The notes: generated from the sequence alone by a model not told the origin. A stretch of DNA of 64,000 nt from Roseovarius sp. THAF9 (GCF_009363715.1 NZ_CP045404.1:2014001-2078000); one strand, 5' to 3'; shown: positions 35,548 through 45,179, counted from the stretch's first letter. Numbers and translations are program-made.

Positions 35548-36843
35548 ATGGCAGACAGTACCAAATCCGCAAAACTGACGATCGAAGGCAACGACTACGA
35601 GCTTCCGATTTATTCGCCCACCGCCGGTCCGGACGTGATCGACATCCGCAAGCTTTACGCGCAGGCGGGCGTGTTCACCTATGACCCCGGCTTCACCTCG
35701 ACCGCCAGCTGCGACAGCACGATCACCTATATCGACGGCGGCAAGGGCGAGCTGCTGCATCGCGGCTACCCGATCGACCAACTGGCCGAGAAATCGCACT
35801 ACCTCGAGGTGTGCTACCTGCTGCTCTACGGCGAGCTGCCCTCCGCCGCGCAGCTGGAAGATTTCGAATCCCGCGTGACCAACCACACCATGCTGCATGA
35901 ACAGATGCAGTTCCTGTTCCGCGGCTACCGCCGTGACGCGCACCCGATGGCCATCATGGTCGGCGTGGTCGGCGCGCTGTCGGCCTTCTACCACGACAGC
36001 ACCGACATTTCGGACCCATGGCAGCGCGAGGTCGCGACGATCCGCCTGATCGCCAAGATGCCGACGATCGCCTCGATGGCCTACAAATACACGCTTGGCC
36101 AGCCCTTCGTGTACCCGCGCAACGAGCTCGACTATGCCTCGAACTTCCTGCGCATGTGCTTTGCCGTCCCGGCCGAGGATTACGAGGTCAACCCGATCCT
36201 TTCCCGCGCGATGGACCGCATCTTCACGCTCCATGCCGATCACGAGCAGAACGCTTCGACCTCCACGGTGCGGCTTGCGTCCTCTTCGGGCGCCAACCCG
36301 TTTGCCTGCGTCGCCGCGGGCATCGCCTGCCTCTGGGGCCCGGCCCATGGCGGCGCCAACCAGGCCTGCCTGGAAATGCTGCAGGAAATCGGCACGCCCG
36401 ACCGCATTCCGGAATTCATCGCGCGCGCCAAGGACAAGGACGATCCGTTCCGCCTGATGGGCTTCGGCCACCGCGTCTACAAGAATTTCGACCCACGCGC
36501 CAAGGTGATGAAACAATCCGCCGACGAGGTGCTGGACCTTCTGGGCGTGGAAAACAACCCCACGCTTCAGGTCGCCAAGGAGCTTGAGGCCGCGGCGCTC
36601 AATGACCCCTACTTCACCGAGAAAAAGCTGTTCCCGAACGTTGATTTCTACTCGGGCATCATCCTCGAGGCGATGGGCTTCCCGACCTCGATGTTCACGC
36701 CCATCTTCGCGCTCAGCCGCACGGTGGGCTGGATTTCCCAGTGGAAGGAAATGATCGGCGATCCGCAGCTGAAAATCGGCCGCCCGCGCCAGCTTTACAA
36801 GGGCGAGACCCTGCGCGATTACGTGGACATGGAAAACCGCTGA
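35548..36843 (+). CDS. gltA: Citrate synthase
   Basis: ATG 35548 follows GAGGGA. The 431-residue product is the long, hexameric type (NADH-sensitive in many Gram-negatives): N-terminal domain with TFDPGF-like [14 protein letters not shown], then catalytic residues in [38 protein letters not shown] and VDFYSGIIL. It forms citrate from oxaloacetate and acetyl-CoA. A strong terminator follows. Confidence 0.97.
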   Translation: MADSTKSAKLTIEGNDYELPIYSPTAGPDVIDIRKLYAQAGVFTYDPGFTSTASCDSTITYIDGGKGELLHRGYPIDQLAEKSHYLEVCYLLLYGELPSAAQLEDFESRVTNHTMLHEQMQFLFRGYRRDAHPMAIMVGVVGALSAFYHDSTDISDPWQREVATIRLIAKMPTIASMAYKYTLGQPFVYPRNELDYASNFLRMCFAVPAEDYEVNPILSRAMDRIFTLHADHEQNASTSTVRLASSSGANPFACVAAGIACLWGPAHGGANQACLEMLQEIGTPDRIPEFIARAKDKDDPFRLMGFGHRVYKNFDPRAKVMKQSADEVLDLLGVENNPTLQVAKELEAAALNDPYFTEKKLFPNVDFYSGIILEAMGFPTSMFTPIFALSRTVGWISQWKEMIGDPQLKIGRPRQLYKGETLRDYVDMENR

Positions 36844-36865
36844 TCGCGGCACACCCAATGCGACA

Positions 36866-36893
36866 ACGCCCCGCCGATGCGGGGCGTTTTTCG
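36866..36893 (+). terminator. Rho-independent terminator after gltA
   Basis: ACGCCCCG-CCGATG-CGGGGCGT followed by TTTTTCGTT lies 23 bp past the gltA stop. Confidence 0.92.
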
Positions 36894-37025
36894 TTGTGGC
36901 AATCCCATTGGTGGCTGATCGTTAAAATTCTAACGGAAAAGCGCGGCTCTCTCTCGGCGCGGATTCACCGGGTGTTCAGTCCTCGGGTCCATATTGCCCC
37001 GAACTGGGGTAAGCGAGGGCGCGAC

Positions 37026-37790
37026 ATGGCCATTCTGGGCATTCTGTTACTTGTGGGCGGCGCGATGGCGGGGCTTGTCGGCCTCGGCGGGCTCGACCTG
37101 CCGGAGGTCGAGCAGGAGGCAACCAGCAGCGACCCCGCTGATGACGACCCGGATGTGGCGAGCCAGGTCGAACCCGATGACAGCCTGCTTCTCGGCACCG
37201 ACAGTGCCGAGGCGCTGACCGGCGGAAGTGGCGGCGACTGGCTGATCGGGCTGGCTGGTGCCGACACGCTGTCTGGCGGCGCGGGCGGCGACGTGATCAT
37301 CCCCGGCGATGGTGCCGACGCGGTGCTGTCGGGCGACGGCAACGATTTTGTCGAGGCGGCCAATATCATCGACGAGGTGGCCCTGCGCGCGTCCGCCGCC
37401 ACGGCCACGGATATCTTCGGCGTCACTTTCGATTACGACCTACCCGCCAAGTCCGACGCGGGCGACGATATCGATCTGGGCGAAGGCGACGACACGGTCG
37501 TGGCCGGCTCCGACGACACCGTCATCGGCGGGCCGGGAGAAGATGAGTTCGCCCTGGGCGACTGGATCGCCGGCGGCGCCCCGGTCGAGATCGCCGATTT
37601 CGACGTCGCAGAGGATATCATCACCTTCGTCTATGACCGCGATGGCGACGCGCCCGAACTCTCGGTCACGCGTAATGAGACCACGGGCGTCACCACGATC
37701 ATGGCCGACGGCCGTTCCATCGCGGTTCTGCGCGACGCCAGCCCTGAATTCTCGCTGCGCAATATCGCCATCGGACGCTATACCGCCTGA
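37026..37790 (+). CDS. Membrane-anchored RTX/hemolysin-type calcium-binding protein 1
   Basis: ATG 37026 follows GCGAGGGCG. The 254-residue protein starts with a hydrophobic helix (ILGILLLVGGAMAGLVGLGGL), then an acidic linker, then irregular calcium-binding nonapeptide repeats (GGSGGDWLIGLAGADTLSGG, GGDVIIPGDGADAVLSGDGND). The end is a beta-rich domain (VEIADFDVAEDIITFVYD). Such proteins may be exported by type I or held at the membrane; the C-terminal part has no obvious enzyme motif. The next gene is a paralogue with the same order of parts. Confidence 0.8.
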   Translation: MAILGILLLVGGAMAGLVGLGGLDLPEVEQEATSSDPADDDPDVASQVEPDDSLLLGTDSAEALTGGSGGDWLIGLAGADTLSGGAGGDVIIPGDGADAVLSGDGNDFVEAANIIDEVALRASAATATDIFGVTFDYDLPAKSDAGDDIDLGEGDDTVVAGSDDTVIGGPGEDEFALGDWIAGGAPVEIADFDVAEDIITFVYDRDGDAPELSVTRNETTGVTTIMADGRSIAVLRDASPEFSLRNIAIGRYTA

Positions 37791-37982
37791 CCCGTCAGGC
37801 CTCTCCCGACCCGAAGGTTCAACACGTCTCGATTTTTCAAGGCATTGTTTCGGGCCCGGCGACAATCCATGTCGGGTTTGCCCGTGAGACACTGAAAAAC
37901 GTCCCCCGCGTACGAATCTTCAGGACGGGATGCACACGGCGGAGTATCCTGCAAGTGTGCGAGTCTCTTGGGGAATTCTTTC

Positions 37983-38918
37983 ATGCTCAGTATAGTTCTG
38001 CTCAGTCTTCTGGGCATCGGTGCGACGGCCGCGTTGGCTATCGACCTCTTTGACGACGACGATGACGACAACGCCCGTGCACCGGACACGCCGGGCGAGG
38101 AAGAGCCCGAAACCGGCGGGCCCGGCCCCCTGCCCGAGGAGCCGGAAACCGGTGGGCCAGATCCCCTTCCGACCGATGCGATCAACCCGATCACCGGCAC
38201 GCCGGGCGCCGATTCGATTGTTGGCACGGATGTCATTGATTTCATCGACGCCGAAGGCGGCGACGACGTGGCGCACGGCGGCGCGGAGGGCGACATCGTC
38301 GATGGCGGCGACGGCGACGACCGGCTGTTCGGCGAAGCCGGCCAGGACGTGATCGCGGGCAATGGCGGCAACGACTTTCTGCGCGGCGGGGCAGACGCGG
38401 ACGTCCTAGTGGACAGCGACGGCGCCGATACCCTGCGCGGTGACACGGGCGACGACCTGATCCTGTCCACCGGCCTCACCGATCAGACCGCCTTTATCGA
38501 CGCGACCCGCACCGTGGCGCGAGATTTCGAGAATGGCGACGGGCCGTCACTCGATGATCTGCCGGGCCTGGACCTGACCCAGGATGACGACACCGAAGGC
38601 GACGAGGTCGATGGTGGCACCGGCAGCGACATCATGATCTTCGGGCAGGACGACACGGTGACCGGTGGCGACGGCTCGGACTTATTCATCGGCGGCAGCC
38701 CTCTGCTGGCTGGAAATCCGGCCACGATCATGGGTTTCGAGGTAAACGAGGAACTGCTGGTGCTGACCTACGAAGGCGACGACCCGCCCGCGCTGGGATT
38801 GACCTATGAAAACGGCGACGCCGTGCTCAGGCTCGACGGCGCCCCCGCCGTCATCCTGCCCGGGCTTGGCGGCTCGTTCCTGCTCAGCGACGTGGAACTG
38901 GTCGAACTCGCCGACTGA
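37983..38918 (+). CDS. Membrane-anchored RTX/hemolysin-type calcium-binding protein 2
   Basis: ATG 37983 follows TTGGGGA. The 311-residue protein has a hydrophobic start (IVLLSLLGIGATAALAIDLF), a stretch of consecutive Asp residues, a Pro/Glu/Gly linker with two near-copies of PETGGPxPLP, then RTX repeats (GGDDVAHGGAEGDIVDGGDG, GNGGNDFLRGGADADVLVD) and a C-terminal beta domain (GFEVNEELLVLTYEG) matching that of its neighbour. It is a diverged tandem duplicate. The 192-bp gap before it shows no other gene. Confidence 0.8.
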   Translation: MLSIVLLSLLGIGATAALAIDLFDDDDDDNARAPDTPGEEEPETGGPGPLPEEPETGGPDPLPTDAINPITGTPGADSIVGTDVIDFIDAEGGDDVAHGGAEGDIVDGGDGDDRLFGEAGQDVIAGNGGNDFLRGGADADVLVDSDGADTLRGDTGDDLILSTGLTDQTAFIDATRTVARDFENGDGPSLDDLPGLDLTQDDDTEGDEVDGGTGSDIMIFGQDDTVTGGDGSDLFIGGSPLLAGNPATIMGFEVNEELLVLTYEGDDPPALGLTYENGDAVLRLDGAPAVILPGLGGSFLLSDVELVELAD

Positions 38919-39698
38919 TCAGCGCCCTTCGTATTCCGGCTTGCGCTTGTCCAGGAAGGCGGTCACGCCTTCCTGGAAATCCCGTGTCCGGCCACATTCG
39001 CCCTGCACCTGCGCCTCGAGGTCCAGTTGCTTGTCGAACCCGTTTTCCCAACTGCCGCGCACCGTGCGCTTGATCCCGCCATAGGCCGCCGTCGGCCCCT
39101 TTGCCAGATGCGCCGCCCGCGCCTGCCAGTGCATCTCGAACGCGTCATCCTCGACCGCCTCCCAGATCAGGCCCCAGGAATCCGCTTGCCGCGCCGAAAT
39201 CGGCTCGGCAAACAGCGCCGCGCCCATCGCCTTGGCCGCGCCCACCTGCCGCGGCATCCAATAGGTGCCGCCCGCATCGGGGATCAGGCCGATCCGCGCA
39301 AAGGCCTGCAGGAAATAGGCGCTCTCGGTCGCAATCACCACGTCGAAGGCCAGCGCCAGGTTCGCCCCCGCCCCCGCCGCCGGGCCGTTCACCGCCGCAA
39401 TGGTCGGCACCGGGCAGTCCGAGATCATCCGCAGCATCGGCTCGTACTCGTCGCGCAGCACGCGCTCCACGTCCAGCGCCGCCGCCGTACCGTTGTCCGA
39501 CAGGTCCTGCCCCGAACAAAACGCCTTGCCATTGCCGGTCAGCACCGCCACGCGCGCCTCGCGCCCGGCGCGCTGCATCGCATCGGTAATCTCGGCCCGC
39601 ATCTGGGTGTTGAGCGCGTTCATCTTGTCGGCGCGGTTCATCCGCAGCACGGCGATGTCGTCGGTCAGGTCATAGGTCAGGGTCTGATAGGTCGTCAT
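38919..39698 (-). CDS. Enoyl-CoA hydratase/isomerase family protein (PaaG-like)
   Basis: I chose ATG 39698, eight bases after GGAGG. The 259-residue crotonase-fold protein has NALNTQMRAEI, the oxyanion-hole segments KAFCSGQDL and NGPAAGAGANLALAFDV, and ARIGLIPDAGGTYWMPR. The sequence resembles 2-(1,2-epoxyphenyl)acetyl-CoA isomerase PaaG, but there are no other paa genes here, so a general fatty-acid or aromatic acyl-CoA role is equally likely. It follows ccmH on the same strand, 73 bp later. Confidence 0.85.
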   Translation of the reverse strand: MTTYQTLTYDLTDDIAVLRMNRADKMNALNTQMRAEITDAMQRAGREARVAVLTGNGKAFCSGQDLSDNGTAAALDVERVLRDEYEPMLRMISDCPVPTIAAVNGPAAGAGANLALAFDVVIATESAYFLQAFARIGLIPDAGGTYWMPRQVGAAKAMGAALFAEPISARQADSWGLIWEAVEDDAFEMHWQARAAHLAKGPTAAYGGIKRTVRGSWENGFDKQLDLEAQVQGECGRTRDFQEGVTAFLDKRKPEYEGR

Positions 39699-39771
39699 CG
39701 GGCGGGCCTCCATCTGGCGTTTGTCGCCAATCAACGCCGCCTTGCCGCCAATTGCAACGCGCGACGGCGCG

Positions 39772-40224
39772 TCAGTCCTTCATGATTTCGCGCAAACGGG
39801 CCTCTTCCGCGGCGCTCAGGTCCGCCTCACCCTCCGGTTTGGCACCCGACCGACCCCGGATATAGACCGCCGCCAAAAGCCCGCCCAACAGCAACATCAC
39901 CGGCCCCGCCAGCCACAGCACAAGGTTGCTGCCGCTCGCCACGGGGTTTAGCAGGACGTATTCGCCGTATCGGTCCACGACAAAATTAATGACCTCCTCG
40001 TCGCTGTCCCCCGCCACCAGCCGCTCGCGCACCAGCAGGCGCAGGTCGCGGGCCAGGTCGGCGTTGGAATCGTCGATGCTCTCGTTGCGGCAGACAAGGC
40101 AGCGCAGGCCCGAGGAGATCTCCCGCGCGCGCTCTTCCAGCGCCGGATCATCCAAAATCTCGTCCGGCTGCACCGCCCAGAGCGGCGAGGCCAAAAGGCA
40201 TAGTATCAGAACCAGTCGTTTCAT
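39772..40224 (-). CDS. ccmH: Cytochrome c maturation protein CcmH
   Basis: The 150-residue protein has a signal peptide (RLVLILCLLASPLWA), the redox motif CLVCRNESID (LRCxxCQ-type) and a C-terminal membrane helix (LWLAGPVMLLLGGLLAAVYI). It reduces apocytochrome c cysteines for haem attachment in the periplasm. It overlaps ccmF by 4 bp. It lacks the long TPR part of E. coli CcmH, which is normal for species with a separate CcmI. Confidence 0.95.
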   Translation of the reverse strand: MKRLVLILCLLASPLWAVQPDEILDDPALEERAREISSGLRCLVCRNESIDDSNADLARDLRLLVRERLVAGDSDEEVINFVVDRYGEYVLLNPVASGSNLVLWLAGPVMLLLGGLLAAVYIRGRSGAKPEGEADLSAAEEARLREIMKD

Positions 40225-42188
40225 TCCGCCGGCACCCCCACGGCTCGGGTCTTGCGCGCCCCCGCCGCCACCCGATAGCGCCGGTCAGAGAGCGACAGCG
40301 CCCCCCCGATGGCCATCAGGATGGCACCGCCCCAGATCCAGTTCGCCAGCGGCTTGTAATAGGTCCGCACGGCCCAGCCGCCCGCCGCCTGCTCGTCGCC
40401 AATCACCACGTAAACGTCACGCAGGAAACCATTGTCGATCGCGGCCTCTGTCGTGGGCATCCCCGCGACCGGGTAAACGCGCTTTTCCGGGCTCAGCTGG
40501 CTGATCTCAGACCCGTTCCTGGACAAGCTCACATCAGCCATCGTGGACAGGTAATTCGGCCCTTCCACCTCGCGCACGTCGTCGAGCGTAATGGTCAGCC
40601 CCGCCACGTCGAAACTTTCGCCCACCTGCGCCACGCGGATATCCTCGGCTTCCCAGGCCAGCATCCCGGCGATCCCCGCGATGGTGACGCCGAACCCCGC
40701 ATGCGCCACGGCCTTGCCCCAGTCCGCCCGCGGCAGGCGGCTCAGCCGCGACGTGCGCCCCCCGCCCCGGCCCGTCCGGCTCCACAGGTCCACCGCCGCA
40801 CCCGACACCAGCCAGGCCGCCAGGAATAGGCCCACCGGCCCCAGCGCGCTGCGTTCGGTCTGCAAGGAATAGGCCAGCGCGCCCACCGCCACGGCCAGCA
40901 CGAACGCCCCCGCCAACGGCCTCAGAACCCGGCCCAGGTTGCCCCGCTTCCACGGCAGCATCGCGCCCACCGGCAGGATCAGCCCCAGGACAACCATGAA
41001 CGGCGTGAAGGCCATGTTGAAGAACGGCTCGCCCACGCTCAGCTTGCGGTCAAAGAGCAGCTCCGACACCAGCGGCCAGATCGTGCCAACGAAGATGACA
41101 AAGGCCGACACGCCTAACAGCACGTTGTTGGCCACCAGCATCGTCTCGCGGCTCACAAGGCCAAAGACACCCTTGGCCTGCATCGCCCCGGCCCGCGCGG
41201 TAAAGAGCGACAGGCCCAGCATCATGAAGAAGCCTGTGATCATCAGCAGGAATACGCCGCGCTCCGGGTCCGTCGCAAAGGCATGAACCGAAGTCAGCAC
41301 GCCCGAGCGCGTGATGAACGCACCGATCATCGAGAACCCGAAGGCGATGATGGCGAGCAATATGGTCCAGCTTTTCAGCGACTCGCGCTTTTCCACAACG
41401 ATGGCCGAATGCAAGAGCGCGGCGGCAATGAGCCACGGCATGAAGCTGGCGTTCTCCACCGGGTCCCAGAACCAGAACCCGCCCCAGCCCAGCTCGTAAT
41501 AGGCCCACCAGGACCCCAACGCGATGCCGATGGTCAGAAAGATCCACGCCGCCAGCGTATAGGGCCGCACCCACCGCCCCCAGGCCGCATCCACGCGGCC
41601 TTCGATCAAGGCGGCCAGCGCGAAGGAATAGGTCATCGAAAGACCCACGTAACCGAGGTAGAGGAAGGGCGGATGGAACGCCAATCCCGGGTCCTGCAAC
41701 AGCGGGTTCAAATCCCGCCCATCGAAAGGCGGCACTTCCATGCGCAGAAACGGGTTTGACGTGAACAGGATAAAAGCGAAGAACGCCACCCCGATCAGCG
41801 CCTGCATCGACAGCACCCGCGCCTTCAGCGTCGGCGGCAGGTTGCCCCCGAACCACGCGGCAAAGGCCCCGAACAGCGTCACGATCAGCACCCACAGCAG
41901 CATCGAGCCTTCGTGGTTCCCCCAGACGCCGGTAATCTTGTAAAGCATCGGTTTCGCGGAATGGCTGTTGGCCACCACCAGCTCCAGCGAGAAATCCGAG
42001 GTCACGAAGGCCCATGTCAGCGCCGCGAAGGCCCCCAGCGTCAGCACGAATTGCAGCGTGGCGGCGGGCTTGGCCACGGCCATCCACCCCGCCCATCGCT
42101 TGTGCGCGCCGATCAGAGGCACGACCGACTGAAAGCACGCCACGAAGAAGGCGAGGATGAGGGCGAAATGTCCAAGCTCGGTGATCAT
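40221..42188 (-). CDS. ccmF: Haem lyase CcmF
   Basis: I start at ATG 42188 (ITELGHFALILAF), as is usual in the family; an upstream in-frame ATG at 42275 sits in a strong hairpin. The 655-residue protein has many membrane helices and the haem-handling WWD domain (WGGFWFWDPVENASFMPWL, about residue 235). Loop histidines such as in GVWGNHEGSM are also present. It attaches haem to apocytochrome c together with CcmH. The ccmE gene is 1.4 kb upstream with the lysis pair in between. Confidence 0.96.
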   Translation of the reverse strand: MITELGHFALILAFFVACFQSVVPLIGAHKRWAGWMAVAKPAATLQFVLTLGAFAALTWAFVTSDFSLELVVANSHSAKPMLYKITGVWGNHEGSMLLWVLIVTLFGAFAAWFGGNLPPTLKARVLSMQALIGVAFFAFILFTSNPFLRMEVPPFDGRDLNPLLQDPGLAFHPPFLYLGYVGLSMTYSFALAALIEGRVDAAWGRWVRPYTLAAWIFLTIGIALGSWWAYYELGWGGFWFWDPVENASFMPWLIAAALLHSAIVVEKRESLKSWTILLAIIAFGFSMIGAFITRSGVLTSVHAFATDPERGVFLLMITGFFMMLGLSLFTARAGAMQAKGVFGLVSRETMLVANNVLLGVSAFVIFVGTIWPLVSELLFDRKLSVGEPFFNMAFTPFMVVLGLILPVGAMLPWKRGNLGRVLRPLAGAFVLAVAVGALAYSLQTERSALGPVGLFLAAWLVSGAAVDLWSRTGRGGGRTSRLSRLPRADWGKAVAHAGFGVTIAGIAGMLAWEAEDIRVAQVGESFDVAGLTITLDDVREVEGPNYLSTMADVSLSRNGSEISQLSPEKRVYPVAGMPTTEAAIDNGFLRDVYVVIGDEQAAGGWAVRTYYKPLANWIWGGAILMAIGGALSLSDRRYRVAAGARKTRAVGVPAE

Positions 42189-42270
42189 GGCCCGGTTATA
42201 GTCGCCCCGGGCCTCGCCTCCAACGGAAATCCGGAGCAGGCAGCGATCACATTGTCGCGGGCTCAGCCGC

Positions 42271-42306
42271 GCCATCGCTGCCCCCTGGGTGGGGGGCAGC
42301 GATGGC
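42271..42306. repeat. Perfect 15-bp inverted repeat between the holin gene and ccmF
   Basis: GCCATCGCTGCCCCC (42271-42285) and GGGGGCAGCGATGGC (42292-42306) pair fully around TGGGTG. No T-run follows on either strand, so it is a processing or mRNA-stability stem, or a poor terminator that would lower read-through from the lysis genes into ccmF. Confidence 0.7.
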
Positions 42307-42348
42307 GAGGCGGTGCAGCAAGCTGCACCTTGATTCCGCGCCAGACAA

Positions 42349-42936
42349 CTACCGCCCGTGGCTCGCGGCCTTCCATTCCCGAAGGGCTGCGTTCGGCTCG
42401 CCTTCCATCTCCTGCACCTGCAAGCTCAGCCCTGCATCATGCCCTGTATCCGCCACGCCCGCGCTGCCCGCCTCAAGCGCGCGCAAGGATCTCAGGTTGC
42501 CCACCACCTGCGGCGTGCGGGCCATGGTGGTGGCGATGGAACGTTGAAACTCCTGCCCCTTCGCCTGATGCCGCGCGCCGAAATAGAAACTCACGATCGC
42601 CCCCAGCAGCCACCACAACGGCTCGGGTACCAAAGCGATCCCCTGCATCCGTTCCGAAAACCAGATCGGGTCCACCATCGCGGCCACAAAGAGCCCTAGC
42701 GTCCCAAGCGCCATGGCCGGGCGTGGAACCCGGTTCAGCCCGTCGATGAACCGGTCGTACCACCCCTTGCGCTCGGCCTTGAACTCGGCCGCCAGCTGCG
42801 CCAGCGCCGCGCCCTGCAACTCCGCCGCGCGTTCGTCGGATTTCTCCGCATTCACCCGGAACACCTCGGCGGTTTCGGCCACGGCATTGCGCCCGCCGCC
42901 GAAGACCAGGCTCAGGACCGTCTCGATCAGTCCCAT
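42349..42936 (-). CDS. GTA-type holin family protein
   Basis: The 195-residue protein has a soluble N-terminal helical part (ETAEVFRVNAEKSDERAAEL), two clear hydrophobic segments (MALGTLGLFVAAMVDPIWF and LWWLLGAIVSFYFGARH) and a polar C-terminus. This matches the 3-TM holin family found with gene transfer agents of Rhodobacterales. It overlaps the endolysin gene by 10 bp. The pair would release GTA particles: the holin opens the inner membrane and the endolysin cuts the wall. No GTA structural genes are in this window, in agreement with the separate lysis locus known in Rhodobacter capsulatus. Confidence 0.82.
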   Translation of the reverse strand: MGLIETVLSLVFGGGRNAVAETAEVFRVNAEKSDERAAELQGAALAQLAAEFKAERKGWYDRFIDGLNRVPRPAMALGTLGLFVAAMVDPIWFSERMQGIALVPEPLWWLLGAIVSFYFGARHQAKGQEFQRSIATTMARTPQVVGNLRSLRALEAGSAGVADTGHDAGLSLQVQEMEGEPNAALREWKAASHGR

Positions 42937-43538
42937 TTTGCCACCCGGTCCCGAAACTCCGCCGGCGTCATGTGATAGCGCGACGAGATGAACGCCTCGG
43001 CCCGGCGGATCCAGCCGCCCTTGCCCCCAGCCCGGTTGCGCGCGTATTTGCGCGACGCGGGGCGCTGATCGGCCAGCCGGAAATAGTAATTCCGCCGCGC
43101 GATCCCGTAAGCATCGGCAATATGCAGCGGCGCGACGCCATGCGCCAGTTCCGCCGCCTCGATGGTCTGCGGCCCAATGATGCCGTCGACGGCCACCTCG
43201 TGTCCCATCTGCCGCAACAGCCGCTGCAGGATCTTCACCGCATTGGCCCCGGCATTCACGTACATGTCGAACACAATGGCCTGCAAAACCTGCGGCAGGC
43301 GGGCGATGCCGGGCCGGTGGTAATAATGGTCAATGAAAATGTCCTGCGCCTGCGACCGGCTCAACCGGCGCACATCGGCCAAGTCCACATCCCCGTCACG
43401 GTCCAGGTCCATCCCCAGCCGCCGCATCGTGTGGATGGTCACGCCATGATTGGTGGCCCCGCCCGGGTCGTCGGGGTCATTCACGAACCCGCCTTCCCGC
43501 GCCAGGATATCCTCTGCGATCTCCGAGACAGTCTGCAT
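42927..43538 (-). CDS. GTA-associated endolysin (glycoside hydrolase 108 N-acetylmuramidase)
   Basis: I chose ATG 43538 (MQTVSEIAEDILAREGGF). The 203-residue protein has the GH108 catalytic motif EGGFVNDPDDPGGATNHG near the start, FDMYVNAGANAVKILQRLL in the middle, and a peptidoglycan-binding type 3 domain (VDGIIGPQTIEAAEL, then ARRNYYFRLAD). No signal peptide is present, so it needs the holin to reach the wall. Both genes read in the same direction as ccmE and ccmF. Base usage is like that of the neighbours, so the pair is an old resident, not a fresh prophage. Confidence 0.88.
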   Translation of the reverse strand: MQTVSEIAEDILAREGGFVNDPDDPGGATNHGVTIHTMRRLGMDLDRDGDVDLADVRRLSRSQAQDIFIDHYYHRPGIARLPQVLQAIVFDMYVNAGANAVKILQRLLRQMGHEVAVDGIIGPQTIEAAELAHGVAPLHIADAYGIARRNYYFRLADQRPASRKYARNRAGGKGGWIRRAEAFISSRYHMTPAEFRDRVAKWD

Positions 43539-43605
43539 TCCGCGCCCCCTTGGCCAGCGATTTGAACTCGCCGGCAAGGATTGTCAGGAATGGTTAATGC
43601 GTGGC

Positions 43606-44052
43606 TTAGCTACCGTCCGGTTCCTGGTAAACGCCCTGCTCCTTCAGCGCGTCGACCACTTCCTTGGGCATGTATTCCTCGTCATGCTTGGCCAGGATCT
43701 CGGTCGCGGTGAACACGCCGTCCTCGTAGCGGCCAAGCCCTACCATGCCCTCGTTCTCACCAAACAGGTCCGGCAGAACGCCGGTATAGCGCACCGGCAC
43801 CGACGCACCGCCATCGGTTACGCTGAAGGTCACGGTCTCGCCCTCACCACGCACCAGCGTGCCTTCCTCGACCAGCCCACCAATGCGGAAGGTCTCCGAA
43901 GGTGCGGGCGGCTCAGCCATCACCTGGCTGGGCGAGCGGAAGAAGTTGATGCCGTCGCGCATGGCATAGCCGATCAGGCCCGTGGCCAGCACAAGCGCAA
44001 TCGCTGTCACCGCGATGACTTGGATCCTTCTCTGTTTTTTCAGTGATTTCAT
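43606..44052 (-). CDS. ccmE: Cytochrome c maturation haem chaperone CcmE
   Basis: The 148-residue protein has an N-terminal membrane anchor (IQVIAVTAIALVLATGLIGYAM) and an OB-fold periplasmic domain with FRIGGLVEEGTL and VRYTGVLPDLFGENEGMV. The haem-binding His lies in ILAKHDEEYMP near residue 128. It carries haem to CcmF. It starts 27 bp after argC ends and may be transcribed with it. Confidence 0.96.
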   Translation of the reverse strand: MKSLKKQRRIQVIAVTAIALVLATGLIGYAMRDGINFFRSPSQVMAEPPAPSETFRIGGLVEEGTLVRGEGETVTFSVTDGGASVPVRYTGVLPDLFGENEGMVGLGRYEDGVFTATEILAKHDEEYMPKEVVDALKEQGVYQEPDGS

Positions 44053-44079
44053 CGCGCTACCCCGTCCTCCTCAGGGAAA

Positions 44080-45108
44080 CTACGGAAACACCGGCGCCAG
44101 CATCAGCCCCGTCGTCTCGTCCAGATTTAACATCAGGTTGGCGTTCTGCAAGGCTTGCCCGCTCGACCCTTTGCACAGGTTGTCCAGCGCCGCGACCACG
44201 ATGGCCCGCCCGTCGATACGGTCCGCCACCACCCCGATATGGCAGAAATTGCTGCCCCGCACATGCCGCGTGCTGGGCCCCTCGCCATAGGGCAGAACCT
44301 CGATGAACGGCTCACCGGCGTAGGCATTGTACAGGGTCTCGTACACCGCCTTCGCCTCGCCCTTCACATATCCGGTCGCCAATATCCCCCGGTTCGCCGG
44401 CACCAGATGCGGCGTGAACTGGATGCGCACGTCGCGCCCCGCGATGGCCGAAAACTCCTGGTCAAACTCGCCCAGATGCCGGTGCGTGCCCCCCAAAGCA
44501 TAGGCGTGATACCCCTCCGAAAGCTCAGCATGAAGCAGGTTTTCCTTCAGCGACCGCCCTGCCCCCGACACCCCGCATTTGAGGTCCAGGATGATATCGT
44601 CGAGGTCGATTACCCCCGCCTCGATCAGCGGGCGCAGCACATATTGCCCGGTCGCGGCATTGCACCCCGTCCCGGCCACCAGGCGTGCGCCCTTGATGGC
44701 GTCGCGGTAGAACTCGGTCAGGCCATAGACGGCCTCCTGCTGCATCTCCACCGCCGCATGAGGATTGCCGTACCATTTCTCATAGGCGTCCGGATCGCGC
44801 AGCCGGAAATCCGCGCTCAGGTCGACGATCTTCAGGTCGTGGGGCAGCGCCGCGATCACTTCCTGGCTGGTCTTGTGCGGCAAGGCGCAGAAACACAGGT
44901 CGATCCCGGAAAAGTCGATCTCGTCGATCGTCACCAGCGTCGGCAGATCCAGATGCCGCAGATGCGGAAACGCCCGGCTCATGGTCTGCCCGGCCTTGGA
45001 GTTGGCCGATAAGGCGGCAATCTCCAGCTCGGGATGCGTCGCAATCAGCCGGACAAGTTCTGCGCCGGTATAGCCCGAGGCGCCCAGAATGGCGATCTTA
45101 TGGGTCAT
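44080..45108 (-). CDS. argC: N-acetyl-gamma-glutamyl-phosphate reductase
   Basis: The 342-residue protein has an NADP-binding start ([22 protein letters not shown]) and the catalytic Cys in [17 protein letters not shown]. It also has [18 protein letters not shown], and [10 protein letters not shown] near the end. It makes N-acetylglutamate semialdehyde in arginine synthesis. So this window holds both an arginine synthetic gene and, at 6-9 kb, a degradative operon. Confidence 0.96.
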   Translation of the reverse strand: MTHKIAILGASGYTGAELVRLIATHPELEIAALSANSKAGQTMSRAFPHLRHLDLPTLVTIDEIDFSGIDLCFCALPHKTSQEVIAALPHDLKIVDLSADFRLRDPDAYEKWYGNPHAAVEMQQEAVYGLTEFYRDAIKGARLVAGTGCNAATGQYVLRPLIEAGVIDLDDIILDLKCGVSGAGRSLKENLLHAELSEGYHAYALGGTHRHLGEFDQEFSAIAGRDVRIQFTPHLVPANRGILATGYVKGEAKAVYETLYNAYAGEPFIEVLPYGEGPSTRHVRGSNFCHIGVVADRIDGRAIVVAALDNLCKGSSGQALQNANLMLNLDETTGLMLAPVFP

Positions 45109-45179
45109 GTCAGACCTCTTTCGTCAGTTAACAGTCATGTAAGGAAGAATGCGCGGACCCGCAATGCGACGCGCTGGCC

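Noticed and set aside
34054..36858. A 934-codon open frame on the minus strand
   Set aside because: It is antisense to both gltX and gltA, which are certain genes; its composition is that of a shadow.
43592..43597. A CtrA site before the endolysin gene
   Set aside because: Only a TTAACC half-site is present, not TTAA-N7-TTAA, so I do not list it as a feature.
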